A stretch of DNA of 64,000 bases from Vibrio bivalvicida (GTDB taxonomy: Bacteria > Pseudomonadota > Gammaproteobacteria > Enterobacterales > Vibrionaceae): positions 124,001-188,000 of the forward strand of contig NZ_LLEI02000064.1 in assembly GCF_001399455.2 (NCBI RefSeq), in the 5' to 3' direction. Made by a program: the position numbers and the translations under genes. This document shows positions 25,371 through 34,120 of this stretch, piece after piece (the first letter of the stretch is position 1; every line of letters starts with the position of its first letter). The notes under the pieces were generated by a model that ran no database searches, was not told the origin of the DNA, and saw only the letters and a list, made by a program, of their open reading frames with translations.

Positions 25371-25586
25371 CTACTTTGTCAGGGTTGGCAATATATTGAG
25401 AGCGAGCCGACAGCCGCTCAGATCACACTCAACATCGAACTCCACCAACTCATTTACATGGGGATCAATTGTTGATTCCGCTATATCTCTGACATGGAAA
25501 AATACTTTCCCATCTTCATTTTCTTGTTTAATAAAGCCGTAGCCATGACTTTCATCTAGATCAACGATTTTTCCCAATACCGACAT
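25371..25586 (-). CDS. Cold-shock-domain protein
   Basis: A 71-residue single cold-shock domain. RNP1-like sequence HGYGFIKQE and RNP2-like KVFFHVRDI are visible, implying single-stranded nucleic-acid binding. It is divergent from classical CspA in the C-terminal half. AAGGGG before the ATG supports the start. It is convergent with the WYL regulator, only 8 bases apart. Confidence 0.85.
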   Translation of the reverse strand: MSVLGKIVDLDESHGYGFIKQENEDGKVFFHVRDIAESTIDPHVNELVEFDVECDLSGCRLALNILPTLTK

Positions 25587-25651
25587 CTTTAAGCCCCTTC
25601 AACACAAACTTTAATACTAAGTACTGGAAATTCGCGCAATGGGATCACTCA

Positions 25652-26326
25652 TTAAGCAACTAATATATCTTTCAACTCATGCAACGAACTTACTGTGTAA
25701 CATGGTGAAATTGAATCATCACTTTCAACATCACTACTATTCAGCCAACAAGTTTCAATACCAAAGTTGATCCCACCCAGAATATCAGAGTGCTGATTAT
25801 CACCCACCATCAAAACCCTACTCTTGCAAGGCATGCCCATTTTTTCTAACGCATGACTAAAAATTGCCTTATCTGGCTTTGCCACTCCAACTTCTTCTGA
25901 GATAATCACGTGTTCAAAGTATTGGCTCATCCCCGTTTTCTCAAGTCTGATCGCCTGAAGGTCTGTAAAGCCATTGGTGATGATGCCCATCTTCGTTTTA
26001 CCATGTAGGGCTTCCATCAATTCTTTCGCACCGGGCAATACCGTGCATATATCAGCCATCGCCTCCAAAAACGCAGAGTTTAGCTCAGATGTGGTCGTTT
26101 CAAGCTTGTCTGCCCACTCTTGAAATCGCGTGTGTTTCAACTCTTGCGCAGTTATCGCTCCATTTTGATAGTCCACCCACAACGGCTTGTTGACCTTTTG
26201 ATAGTAATCAAAATCGCCTTGAGTGAAGTTTATTCCTTTACGAGAGAACATTAGCTGCATCCCTTTAAAGGCATCGAAGTGAAACAGGGTTTCGTCAGCA
26301 TCAAACAAGATCCAATCGTATTTCAT
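25652..26326 (-). CDS. yjjG: Pyrimidine 5'-nucleotidase YjjG (HAD family)
   Basis: A 224-residue HAD phosphatase with the nucleophile in ILFDADETLFHFD, motif II in GIITNGFTDLQ and motif III/IV in KPDKAIFSHAL and VLMVGDNQHSDI. The sequence is close to E. coli YjjG, which dephosphorylates non-canonical pyrimidine nucleotides as house-cleaning. GAGGAG before the ATG supports the start. It is divergent from a LysR regulator. Confidence 0.92.
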   Translation of the reverse strand: MKYDWILFDADETLFHFDAFKGMQLMFSRKGINFTQGDFDYYQKVNKPLWVDYQNGAITAQELKHTRFQEWADKLETTTSELNSAFLEAMADICTVLPGAKELMEALHGKTKMGIITNGFTDLQAIRLEKTGMSQYFEHVIISEEVGVAKPDKAIFSHALEKMGMPCKSRVLMVGDNQHSDILGGINFGIETCWLNSSDVESDDSISPCYTVSSLHELKDILVA

Positions 26327-26421
26327 TATTATCTCCTCAAAATCTTGCTGCTAGTGTAAATTGTTTTCTTTTAGATGATAATACTGCCTATTAGAAACTT
26401 ATTGTTTACTGGAGCTCAACC

Positions 26422-27354
26422 ATGCAAGCATTCTCTGCCATCCCTATCTTCGTGTCTGTCGTAGAACGTGGCAGTTTTTCTGCAGCAGCCAGTAAACTCA
26501 GCATCACGAAATCTGCGGTAAGCAAACGCATCACGCAACTTGAAGATGAACTAGGTATTCGGCTCATCAATCGTACCACAAGAAAACTCAGTCTAACCGA
26601 AGCAGGACAGCGATATTATGATTATGTTGTTCGAGCGCTTGACCTCGCCCAGCAAGGTATTGACGCCGTCACTGAACTGCAAGGTAACCCAAGGGGAACT
26701 CTCAAAGTCACTGCTCCAATGTCTTTTGGTGTTTTACATATCGCGCCACTTATCTCTGAATTTCTGGCTCTCTACCCTGATATGGAGGTCGACCTAAACC
26801 TTGAGGATCGCATGGTGGATCTGGTTGAAGAAAGCGTTGATGTGGGGATCAGAATTGGTCACTTACCTCTATCAAACCTTGTCGCAAAACGTCTTGCTCC
26901 ATGCAAAAGTGTCTTGTGTGCCTCACCAGCCTATTTAGCTGACAATGGGGTGCCATTGAAACCCAAGGATCTATCTAACCATAGCTGCCTACAATACAGC
27001 TACTACCGCGGGGGGAGCGAATGGTCTCTTAGCTCTTCAGGCAACGAGTTTAAAGTCATTCCCAAAGGTCGCTTGATTGTCAACAACAGTGAAGCGATAC
27101 GCAGAGCCGTCCTCGGAGGAAGCGGTATCGCTAACTTGCCTACATTCATCGCAGGCAAAGATATTGCTGCTGGCAACTTACAGGTGGTTCTTACAGACTA
27201 TGCTCTACCTAGCCATGCAGTCTATGCGGTGTTCCCCGAGCGCAAAAATATGCCGCATAAAGTAAGAGTATTCATTGACTTTATCAATCAGAAACTAGGC
27301 ACTGAAGCCCCCTATTGGGATAGCGGTCTGATCTTACATTCTCACAAAAAGTGA
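26422..27354 (+). CDS. LysR-family transcriptional regulator
   Basis: A 310-residue regulator with an N-terminal winged helix (FVSVVERGSFSAAASKLSITKSAVSKRITQLE) split here as ERGSFSAAASKL and SKRITQLEDELG, then a substrate-binding domain (about 90-295). It resembles the group of LysR proteins that control divergent oxidoreductase or efflux genes. GGAG precedes the ATG. The neighbouring yjjG is divergent, but a regulatory link is not evident. Confidence 0.88.
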   Translation: MQAFSAIPIFVSVVERGSFSAAASKLSITKSAVSKRITQLEDELGIRLINRTTRKLSLTEAGQRYYDYVVRALDLAQQGIDAVTELQGNPRGTLKVTAPMSFGVLHIAPLISEFLALYPDMEVDLNLEDRMVDLVEESVDVGIRIGHLPLSNLVAKRLAPCKSVLCASPAYLADNGVPLKPKDLSNHSCLQYSYYRGGSEWSLSSSGNEFKVIPKGRLIVNNSEAIRRAVLGGSGIANLPTFIAGKDIAAGNLQVVLTDYALPSHAVYAVFPERKNMPHKVRVFIDFINQKLGTEAPYWDSGLILHSHKK

Positions 27355-27481
27355 GTGTGACACTAAGCTCATAATTTTATACTGGAATAGTTTCTCAGCC
27401 AGTTTATGACTTGAGACAAGTTATAGCGCCTATCATCCGTTCAGAATGGTCTTATCACTGCTTCTCTAGGAGACATTGCCA

Positions 27482-27616
27482 ATGAAACGATTCTTCCCAT
27501 CAAGTGTCATGCTTATTCCGTTTGTGGTTAAAAACTATTCTGAAGAAGATCGAGAAGATAGCTCAAAGCTGGAACAAGAATCTGAATCAAACCCTGAACT
27601 CGAACTAGAAGAATGA
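27482..27616 (+). CDS. Small 44-residue protein, unknown
   Basis: An ATG at 27482 is preceded by AGGAG ten bases upstream and opens a 44-codon frame ending at 27616. The N-terminal half is hydrophobic and basic (KRFFPSSVMLIPFVVKNY), and the C-terminal half is strongly acidic, ending in ELELEE. This polarised composition and good ribosome binding site suggest a real small protein, perhaps membrane-associated. It lies 70 bases upstream of elbB on the same strand. I recognise no family. Confidence 0.5.
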   Translation: MKRFFPSSVMLIPFVVKNYSEEDREDSSKLEQESESNPELELEE

Positions 27617-27685
27617 GATGTCCATCAGATCGTCTCAAAAGATTTTTTACTACCCTAATAGCGCATATTTATAAGGGAAAATGAA

Positions 27686-28336
27686 ATGAAAAAGATTGCA
27701 GTTCTTCTCAGTGGCTCGGGAGTATTTGATGGCGCAGAAATTCACGAATCCGTACTCGCGCTACATGAAGTTGAAAAGCAAGGCGCAACATGGCACTGCT
27801 TTGCCCCCAATATCGAACAGCTTCATACCGTTAACCATAAAACGGGAGAAGAAATGGATGAGACTCGCAACGTTCTTGTCGAAGCTGCACGCATTGCGCG
27901 TGGTAAGATTGAAGACGTCGCTAAGCTTAATGTTGAAGAGTTTGACGCACTTTTGGTCCCTGGTGGGTTTGGCGCAGCTAAAAATCTTACTGATTTCGCG
28001 GTAAATGGTGCGGAATGCAGTATTAACACTCATGTCGCATCGGCATGTCGGGCGTTTGCGCAAGCGAAAAAACCTGCGGGTTACATATGTATTGCACCGG
28101 TTATTATTCCTATGATCTACGATCACGGTGTGATAGGTACTATCGGCAATGATGAAGCCACAGCCGCGGCTTTCAACGCATTGGGCGGTGTACATGTTGA
28201 ATGCACAGTGGATGAGATTGTCGTTGATGAACAACACAAGGTGTTATCGACTCCTGCTTACATGCTGGCTGAAAGCATTTCACAGGCAGCAAGTGGTATC
28301 GAAAAACTAGTTATGCAATTAATCAAACTCGCATAA
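27686..28336 (+). CDS. elbB: ElbB, DJ-1/PfpI-superfamily glyoxalase-like protein
   Basis: A 216-residue protein with the ThiJ/PfpI-like fold: KIAVLLSGSGVFDG, then FDALLVPGGFGAAKNL, and the nucleophile-elbow region SACRAFAQAKKP containing the conserved cysteine. It matches E. coli ElbB (formerly associated with isoprenoid biosynthesis; shown to have weak glyoxalase activity). The physiological role remains unclear. An intrinsic terminator follows directly. Confidence 0.93.
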   Translation: MKKIAVLLSGSGVFDGAEIHESVLALHEVEKQGATWHCFAPNIEQLHTVNHKTGEEMDETRNVLVEAARIARGKIEDVAKLNVEEFDALLVPGGFGAAKNLTDFAVNGAECSINTHVASACRAFAQAKKPAGYICIAPVIIPMIYDHGVIGTIGNDEATAAAFNALGGVHVECTVDEIVVDEQHKVLSTPAYMLAESISQAASGIEKLVMQLIKLA

Positions 28337-28356
28337 ATTTCAGTCATTCTTAGCCC

Positions 28357-28386
28357 CCACCCACATTATGTGAGTGGTTTTTTTTT
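28357..28386 (+). terminator. Intrinsic terminator after elbB
   Basis: CCACCCACA and TGTGAGTGG pair with one mismatch around a 3-base loop, followed by a run of nine T. Confidence 0.88.
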
Positions 28387-28469
28387 GTTTTTAATCGGAG
28401 ATATGAACCTTAGTTAATCCCCATATGTGTTGATTAAACGATTGCTATAACTCACTAATATTTAACAAC

Positions 28470-28481
28470 TTTACATGTAAA
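28470..28481. promoter_or_regulatory. Palindrome upstream of the alcohol dehydrogenase gene
   Basis: TTTACATGTAAA is a perfect 12-bp palindrome 146 bases before the gene start, in an otherwise empty 250-base region. It is a candidate protein-binding site; no regulator is known to me. Confidence 0.35.
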
Positions 28482-28626
28482 AAACAGGTAACAAGACTAA
28501 CTTCACACTTCACGGCCGATCATACTACTTTTGGGTTAATTACTTGTCTGAGATCAAAATTTTCGACGGGATAGTTATGCGAATCTAATTGCACTTTTTA
28601 AATCTATAAGAATATGGAGCAATCCA

Positions 28627-29775
28627 ATGACAAGTGCATTTTTCATCCCTACAGTTAACTTTATGGGTGCTGGCTGCCTAAAAGACGCTACCGATAGCAT
28701 CCAATCTCAAGGCTTTAAAAAAGGCCTTATCGTTACAGACAAAATTCTTAGCCAAATTGGTATGGTTAAACAGGTTCAGAATTTGCTATCCGAACGTGAT
28801 GTTGAGACTGTAGTCTTTGATGGCACCCAGCCGAACCCTACAATTGGCAACGTCAATGACGGCTTAGCTTTGCTCGCAGACAACGAATGTGATTTTGTTA
28901 TCTCTCTAGGTGGTGGGTCACCTCATGATTGTGCAAAAGGCATTGCGCTGGTGGCTGCAAACGGCGGTAAAATTGGCGACTATGAAGGTGTAGACCAGTC
29001 AGCGAAACCAATGCTGCCACTGATTGCAATCAACACCACTGCGGGTACCGCCTCTGAAATGACGCGCTTCTGCATCATTACTGATGAAGCGCGTCATATT
29101 AAGATGGCGATTGTCGATAAGCACACAACTCCGCTAATTTCGGTAAACGATCCTGAACTGATGCTTGCTAAACCGGCTTCACTAACCGCCGCAACTGGTA
29201 TGGACGCCTTGACGCACGCGGTAGAAGCGTATGTCTCTATCGCTGCTACGCCAATCACTGACGCGGTAGCAATCAAAGCGATTGAACTTATTCAAGCACA
29301 CCTTCGCAAAGCCGTAGAAAATGGCGACGATATCGAAGCTCGTGAGCAAATGGCTTACGCCCAATTCATGGCTGGTATGGCTTTCAACAATGCCTCTTTG
29401 GGTTATGTACACGCGATGGCACACCAACTAGGTGGCTTCTACGACCTACCTCACGGCGTGTGTAATGCCATTCTTCTTCCGCACGTTCAACGCTACAACG
29501 CACAAGTTTGTCCTCAACGCCTACGTGATGTTGCCAAAGCAATGGGTGTTGAAGTTGAGGGTATGACAGACGAGCAAGGCGCTGAAGCGGCAATTGACGC
29601 GATTGTTGCACTGGCAAAAGACGTAGGTATTCCAGCAGGTATTCAAGAGCTAGGGGCAAAATCTGAAGATATCCCTACGCTTGCAGACAACGCACTAAAA
29701 GATGCCTGTGGTTTCACTAACCCGAAACAAGCCACTCATGAAGAGATCTCTGCCATTTTTGAAGCAGCGATGTAA
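28627..29775 (+). CDS. Iron-containing (group III) alcohol dehydrogenase
   Basis: The 382-residue enzyme has the group III alcohol dehydrogenase fold: the NAD-binding SLGGGSPHDCAKGIAL, the GTASEMTRF segment, and metal ligands in GMDALTHAVEAYVS and GYVHAMAHQLGGFYDLPHG (Asp and three His). It closely resembles Zymomonas AdhB and E. coli YiaY, which interconvert ethanol and acetaldehyde or similar short alcohols. GGAG precedes the ATG. It could use acetaldehyde released by PhnX or LtaE elsewhere in the window, but this is only a suggestion. Confidence 0.93.
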   Translation: MTSAFFIPTVNFMGAGCLKDATDSIQSQGFKKGLIVTDKILSQIGMVKQVQNLLSERDVETVVFDGTQPNPTIGNVNDGLALLADNECDFVISLGGGSPHDCAKGIALVAANGGKIGDYEGVDQSAKPMLPLIAINTTAGTASEMTRFCIITDEARHIKMAIVDKHTTPLISVNDPELMLAKPASLTAATGMDALTHAVEAYVSIAATPITDAVAIKAIELIQAHLRKAVENGDDIEAREQMAYAQFMAGMAFNNASLGYVHAMAHQLGGFYDLPHGVCNAILLPHVQRYNAQVCPQRLRDVAKAMGVEVEGMTDEQGAEAAIDAIVALAKDVGIPAGIQELGAKSEDIPTLADNALKDACGFTNPKQATHEEISAIFEAAM

Positions 29776-29798
29776 ATCGCTTGTTTTTCTTACAGTCA

Positions 29799-29823
29799 AA
29801 ACCTCCTTCGGGAGGTTTTTTTA
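29799..29823 (+). terminator. Intrinsic terminator after the alcohol dehydrogenase gene
   Basis: AAACCTCC and GGAGGTTT form an 8-bp stem capped by TTCG and are followed by TTTT, a classic rho-independent structure. Confidence 0.93.
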
Positions 29824-29933
29824 CAGCCTTTTTTGGACATTGGTCAAGATCGTATACTCAATTTCAGGCCTGAAGTGCGTTACCTAATTAGAGAATTTAC
29901 AATGTAAAGGGCGTTAATTACGGGGCTTAGAAA

Positions 29934-29965
29934 GCAAAAAAGCCCCAAAAAAATCATCTTGGGGC
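29934..29965 (-). terminator. Intrinsic terminator after secF
   Basis: On the minus strand GCCCC and GGGGC form a stem around a 14-base loop, followed by TTTTTTG. It lies 20 bases after the secF stop codon. Confidence 0.75.
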
Positions 29966-29985
29966 CTTCATTTTAAGTTCTGCTA

Positions 29986-30888
29986 TTAGGGCGCAGTATC
30001 TATCTCCACGGGTAGATAATGTTTAGGCTCTAGTTTCAGCCATTCTGGTAACACGGTTCCCATCGATATTGACGACCAAGTACCAGACAAAATCCCTATG
30101 AACATCGCAATTGCAAAGCCTTGCAGCGCACTGCCCCCGAGAATCCACAATGCTGATACCGTCATTAGCGTGGTACCCGATGTCACCATAGTACGCGAAA
30201 ATGTAGCTATTACGGCTTGATCATTGATCTCTTCTGTTGGCTGCGACTGTTTCGCAACAAGCAACTCACGAATTCGGTCTGCAATGATAATCGAGTCATT
30301 CAGTGAGTAGCCCAAAATCGCCAAGATCGCGGCAAATACAGTTAAGTTAAACTCCATCTGTGTCGCAGCAAAAAAACCTAACACCAATACCACATCGTGA
30401 ATTAAAGCCAACAAAGAGCCACTTGCCAATCGCCATTCAAAGCGGAAACAGAGGTAACCTAAGATACACATCATAGAGATCATCAATGCTAAGCCGCCTT
30501 GGTCTACCAAGTCTTGACCTACTTGAGAACCCACCATGCTATTGCTGATCACATCCACTTGGTGAGAGATTGGCGACAGCGTTTTAGCAAGATCCGCAGA
30601 TTGTTCTCCCTGCTCAGGAATCGGATAACGAATCACCCAGCGACCATCCTGATCTGAATGAGTCACATTGGTGAACTGCCCAAGTTCTGGCTGCAGCACA
30701 TCAACGAGTTGTTGATGAGTAACATTGTTGTCTACTTTAACTTCAGTCACCATACCGCCAGTAAAGTCTAAGCCCATATTCAGGCCATTCAATCCAAGCG
30801 CAACTAACGAGATTATCATCAACGCGAAAGAGACAAAGTTAGTAATGTAGCGAATTCGACGAATATGCTGTTTAAAAAATTCAACCAT
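29986..30888 (-). CDS. secF: Protein translocase subunit SecF (SecDF2 set)
   Basis: A 300-residue inner membrane protein with six hydrophobic helices and a periplasmic P4 domain after helix 1. The SecF signature LDFTGGMVTEVKV is near residue 42, and helix regions with LGYSLNDSIIIADRIRE and GTTLMTVSALWILGG are typical. With SecD it uses an ion gradient to pull proteins across the membrane in the late phase of Sec export. The ATG at 30888 follows the secD stop by 2 bases and has GAGGG inside the end of secD, so the two are translationally coupled. This copy sits behind vemP, which identifies it as SecDF2. Confidence 0.95.
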   Translation of the reverse strand: MVEFFKQHIRRIRYITNFVSFALMIISLVALGLNGLNMGLDFTGGMVTEVKVDNNVTHQQLVDVLQPELGQFTNVTHSDQDGRWVIRYPIPEQGEQSADLAKTLSPISHQVDVISNSMVGSQVGQDLVDQGGLALMISMMCILGYLCFRFEWRLASGSLLALIHDVVLVLGFFAATQMEFNLTVFAAILAILGYSLNDSIIIADRIRELLVAKQSQPTEEINDQAVIATFSRTMVTSGTTLMTVSALWILGGSALQGFAIAMFIGILSGTWSSISMGTVLPEWLKLEPKHYLPVEIDTAP

Positions 30889-30890
30889 GG

Positions 30891-32738
30891 TTACACCCTC
30901 ACATCGCGACGCGCATCGCGTCCCCAAATTAAATTGATGATTGCACGTGACGCAAACACACCACTAAACATGCTGGTTAATAGACCTAGACCTAGCGTTA
31001 AGGCAAAGCCTTGAATCGGACCATTACCAATTGAGTAAAGTACGACTGCAGTGATCATGGTGGTGATATTGGCATCGAGGATGGTACTGAGTGCACTATC
31101 GAAGCCAAGATCAATTGACTGGGCAAACGAGCGCCCTTCAGCCAGCTTATCCTTGATACGTTCAAAAATAAGCACATTGGTATCGACGGCCATACCAACG
31201 GTCAAAACAAGGCCAGCGATGCCTGGTAAAGTCAGTACTGCACCAGGAAGTAGCGCTATTAAACCTAGCAAGCTCACCATATTGACCATAAGTGCGACGT
31301 TTGCCACCCAACCTAGTCGGCGATACCAAAGTGCCATGAAAGTCAGAGTCATCGCCAGGCCAAGTGCCAGTGCAGCAAAACCATTTTGAATATTCTCAGC
31401 ACCCAATGAGGCACCAATTGTGCGCTCTTCTACGATAGTAACCGGAGCTGTCAATGAGCCCGCACGAAGCAGTAGCGCAAGGTTCTGCGCATCTTCCACT
31501 GAGCCTGCTCCTGTGATTCGGAATTGGCTGCCTAGCTGAGATTGAATCGTCGCAACACTAATGATGCGCTCACTACGCTCAGTCTCACCTTTCGCATTGG
31601 TTGTATACTCACGGTACACCGTCGCCATTGGTTTACCGATATGTCCGGCGGAAAAGTCACTCATCATCTTGCCACCTGCGTGGTCAAGCGAAATGTTCAC
31701 TTCAGAAAAACCCATTTTATCGACACCTGCACGAGCATTGATAATGTGCTCACCTGTCAAAACAGGGTGTTTAGCTAACGTAACATCATGGCCATCGTTA
31801 TTCTTTAGTACCACATCACCATAGGCTTTACCTTCTGACGGCGTACGTGACTCATGAAAAGCGAGAGTCGCAGTGGCACCAATCACGTTTTTAGCCAATG
31901 ATGGATCTTGTACGCCCGGTAGCTCAATACGGATACTGTGTTCACCTTGACGCTGAACTAGAGCTTCTGTAATACCTAGCTCTTCAATTCGATCGCGCAT
32001 GATCTTCAAGTTTTGCTTGATGGTGACCGACTGGAATTCAGATTTGCTCACTGGCGTTGGCTTAACTGCTAGGTAGTCAGAGTGACGCTTCACATCCCAG
32101 TTTGGGTAGTTCTGTTTTAGGAAGGTGTTGACCTTAGTTAGCGCAGTATCCGTGTCACTTTTAATATCAAAAGCTTCAGAACCTACAGAGGAAATTTGGA
32201 TTCCACGTAGTCGCTCTTGACGCAAGAAGTCTCTTACTTCATCTACTAAGCTGTTACGCTGGTCTTCAAATGCTTTGTCAATATCGACATTTAGCAAAAA
32301 CTGCACGCCACCACGTAAATCCAAACCAAGCTTGATTGGACTAAAACCCATCTCACCTAGCCATTTCGGCGCAACGGACACATACGAAAAGGTAATGGTG
32401 TCTTCTTTACCGAGCAGTTTATCTAGCTCCTGACGTGCCTGAGTTTGTTCAGTTTCATTTTCAAATACAAGTGTCGTTTTACTACCTACTTGCTCGATTT
32501 CGGCTACTTGAATGTCGCGTTGGTCAAGATATTGGTTCAGTTCAGTGACGTTATTAAGAATACTGCTTTGGACATCTAGTGACGTTGTCACCTGTATCGA
32601 AGGTTTTTCACCATACCAGGTTGGGATTGCACTCAGGGTTAACATAACCACAGTGGCAATAAGAACCACGTATTTCCACGCTGAATAGTGGTTCATCAGA
32701 CGAGTAGACTTCGCCTGTTTTACAGGAATTTTTTTCAT
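30891..32738 (-). CDS. secD: Protein translocase subunit SecD (SecDF2 set)
   Basis: A 615-residue inner membrane protein with helix 1 (about 18-37), a large periplasmic P1 domain and five C-terminal helices. The D1 motif LGLDLRGGVQFLL is near residue 135, and the D5 motif TVGMAVDTNVLIFERIK is near 520. It acts with SecF in export. Vibrios carry a sodium-driven SecDF1 and a second SecDF2, which in V. alginolyticus is proton-driven and induced when sodium is low. The weak ribosome binding site before this gene can pair with the end of vemP, matching the known control. Confidence 0.94.
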   Translation of the reverse strand: MKKIPVKQAKSTRLMNHYSAWKYVVLIATVVMLTLSAIPTWYGEKPSIQVTTSLDVQSSILNNVTELNQYLDQRDIQVAEIEQVGSKTTLVFENETEQTQARQELDKLLGKEDTITFSYVSVAPKWLGEMGFSPIKLGLDLRGGVQFLLNVDIDKAFEDQRNSLVDEVRDFLRQERLRGIQISSVGSEAFDIKSDTDTALTKVNTFLKQNYPNWDVKRHSDYLAVKPTPVSKSEFQSVTIKQNLKIMRDRIEELGITEALVQRQGEHSIRIELPGVQDPSLAKNVIGATATLAFHESRTPSEGKAYGDVVLKNNDGHDVTLAKHPVLTGEHIINARAGVDKMGFSEVNISLDHAGGKMMSDFSAGHIGKPMATVYREYTTNAKGETERSERIISVATIQSQLGSQFRITGAGSVEDAQNLALLLRAGSLTAPVTIVEERTIGASLGAENIQNGFAALALGLAMTLTFMALWYRRLGWVANVALMVNMVSLLGLIALLPGAVLTLPGIAGLVLTVGMAVDTNVLIFERIKDKLAEGRSFAQSIDLGFDSALSTILDANITTMITAVVLYSIGNGPIQGFALTLGLGLLTSMFSGVFASRAIINLIWGRDARRDVRV

Positions 32739-32747
32739 AAAATTTCT

Positions 32748-32823
32748 TAACTTAACTGGGAACAGACGGATCTGTGCCTAGGAATAAACAATGAAGGCGA
32801 AAGCACTTCGATAGAATAAGTTA
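32748..32823 (-). promoter_or_regulatory. Potential secD-masking stem between the end of vemP and the secD leader
   Basis: TAACTTA at the vemP stop codon (32817-32823, minus-strand sense) is exactly complementary to TAAGTTA (32748-32754), which lies 10-16 bases before the secD ATG. A ribosome stalled near the last codons of vemP would prevent this pairing and free the secD start. The pairing is seen; the function is inferred from V. alginolyticus VemP. Confidence 0.5.
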
Positions 32824-33303
32824 GGAAATGGTTAGGTATTGCCCATTAAGCGCAACATAAAGGGTATTCGAGTCTTTCCAACCGGAAATTCGATAAGGAG
32901 AGCAATAGCGATTTGTTAAACCAAAGTTGGCTTCTACTTTTGGTAACTTATAGAGCCTAAACAACGCAATTGCGACGGGGTCGAAATCAAGTAGATTGAA
33001 CTCAGAGGCTGAATCTCCATCATCCAAATAACGAGTAACATTTATGCCACGGTTAGCATTAACAATAGCAAGCCAGTTTTGGGAAAAGTCAGCTTTGGTG
33101 GCAGGCTCGGATTGACGCTCTTGCTTCACTTTATCAAATAAAGCTTGTTCGTCACTTTTTGAATGTGGAAGTAAGGTGCTTGCACGATAGTTTAGGCGTG
33201 CAGATGCTTCATTTTCAGCTTGCTGTAAATAGGCAAAAGCCTGCGTTGGCAAGGCCATCGCAAGAATACAAAGCCATATATAAGAAACAATTCGTTGAAG
33301 CAT
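32821..33303 (-). CDS. vemP: VemP, secretion-monitoring translation-arrest peptide
   Basis: A 160-residue protein with a signal peptide (hydrophobic residues 9-24, cleavage near AFA) located directly upstream of secDF2, as in V. alginolyticus. The C-terminal segment YRISGWKDSNTLYVALNGQ corresponds to the arrest region, with a glutamine at 155 near the known stall glutamine and a tryptophan at 142. When export is slow, the nascent chain stalls in the ribosome; pulling by the Sec machinery releases it. Stalling opens the mRNA and increases SecDF2 synthesis. Length and position match the 159-residue V. alginolyticus protein. Poor conservation outside the C-terminus is normal for this family. Confidence 0.9.
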   Translation of the reverse strand: MLQRIVSYIWLCILAMALPTQAFAYLQQAENEASARLNYRASTLLPHSKSDEQALFDKVKQERQSEPATKADFSQNWLAIVNANRGINVTRYLDDGDSASEFNLLDFDPVAIALFRLYKLPKVEANFGLTNRYCSPYRISGWKDSNTLYVALNGQYLTIS

Positions 33304-33402
33304 TGATGAACCAAATAATAATCAGCAACGAGATAGTAGATCTAACCTCTAACTCACACAACTAAAATAATCTAAAAGCTAACATTCCAAATTTGATAAG
33401 CA

Positions 33403-34071
33403 TTAGCGATAGAAAATCTTACCCGTTTGCACATCCAAATAGATCTTATTGGCTTGCTTTAAACCACCGCAATAAACAAAGTACGCATCAATATCCTCAA
33501 ACGTCACTGAGCGTATCCAGCCCTGCGTTTCCTCAAAGTCCTCTGGCGTACAGGTCCCTTCTTTCAGTAAGCTATCCGTTGTTTTAATGAATATCTCAAA
33601 ATGCAGCTTAAAGTCATCTGAATTTTCAATATAAGTAGTAACGGTTTCAACACGCTCTTGCTTAGTAATGGTAGGGGCTACCTCTAAAAGTGCTTCCATC
33701 GGTACCCATTCTGCAACTTCAGGCCCCCCCTCTTCGTACACATAGTAAGGAGAGATTCTTCCCCAGCCATCGCGTTTTTCAAGGATATGAAGCTTGTCGC
33801 CACGATAGACCACATTTTCAACAAACGCAGAATAGTCTGGTGCTTCTCGAACCCCCAGTTTAGGTGGGCTAACGTAATAGTCTGTGATAGACGGCAGTGG
33901 CTCAACTTCTTCCTCTTCTTCGACTAAAGGAATCGGCGTTATTGGTTCTTCTTCCTCTGCCCCTTTCATCGCCAATGCGTCTTGCTGAGGTTTGTAATAG
34001 AAGATGTAATAGCCACCCGCTGCGCAGCCTATTCCAAGTAGCAGCAAAAGGATCATTATAACCTTTTTCAT
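33403..34071 (-). CDS. Membrane-anchored SH3-like protein, unknown
   Basis: A 222-residue protein with an N-terminal membrane anchor (residues 4-24), a proline- and glutamate-rich linker (EEEEP and VEEEEEVEPLP, about 38-60), an SH3b-like domain (about 65-130, with KLGVREAPDYSAF and VYRGDKLHILEKRDGWGRIS), and a C-terminal part with three cysteines. SH3b domains commonly bind peptidoglycan or peptides, so a periplasmic or envelope role is likely. AAGGCG before the ATG supports the start. It is divergent from another predicted periplasmic protein. I do not recognise a named family. Confidence 0.65.
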   Translation of the reverse strand: MKKVIMILLLLLGIGCAAGGYYIFYYKPQQDALAMKGAEEEEPITPIPLVEEEEEVEPLPSITDYYVSPPKLGVREAPDYSAFVENVVYRGDKLHILEKRDGWGRISPYYVYEEGGPEVAEWVPMEALLEVAPTITKQERVETVTTYIENSDDFKLHFEIFIKTTDSLLKEGTCTPEDFEETQGWIRSVTFEDIDAYFVYCGGLKQANKIYLDVQTGKIFYR

Positions 34072-34120
34072 ATCGCCTTAATTCTTTTCCTATACTTATG
34101 AGGTGACAAAATTCGCAACC

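Noticed and set aside
31542..31824. Two overlapping plus-strand frames antisense to secD
   Set aside because: Both are shadows of the strongly conserved secD coding frame.
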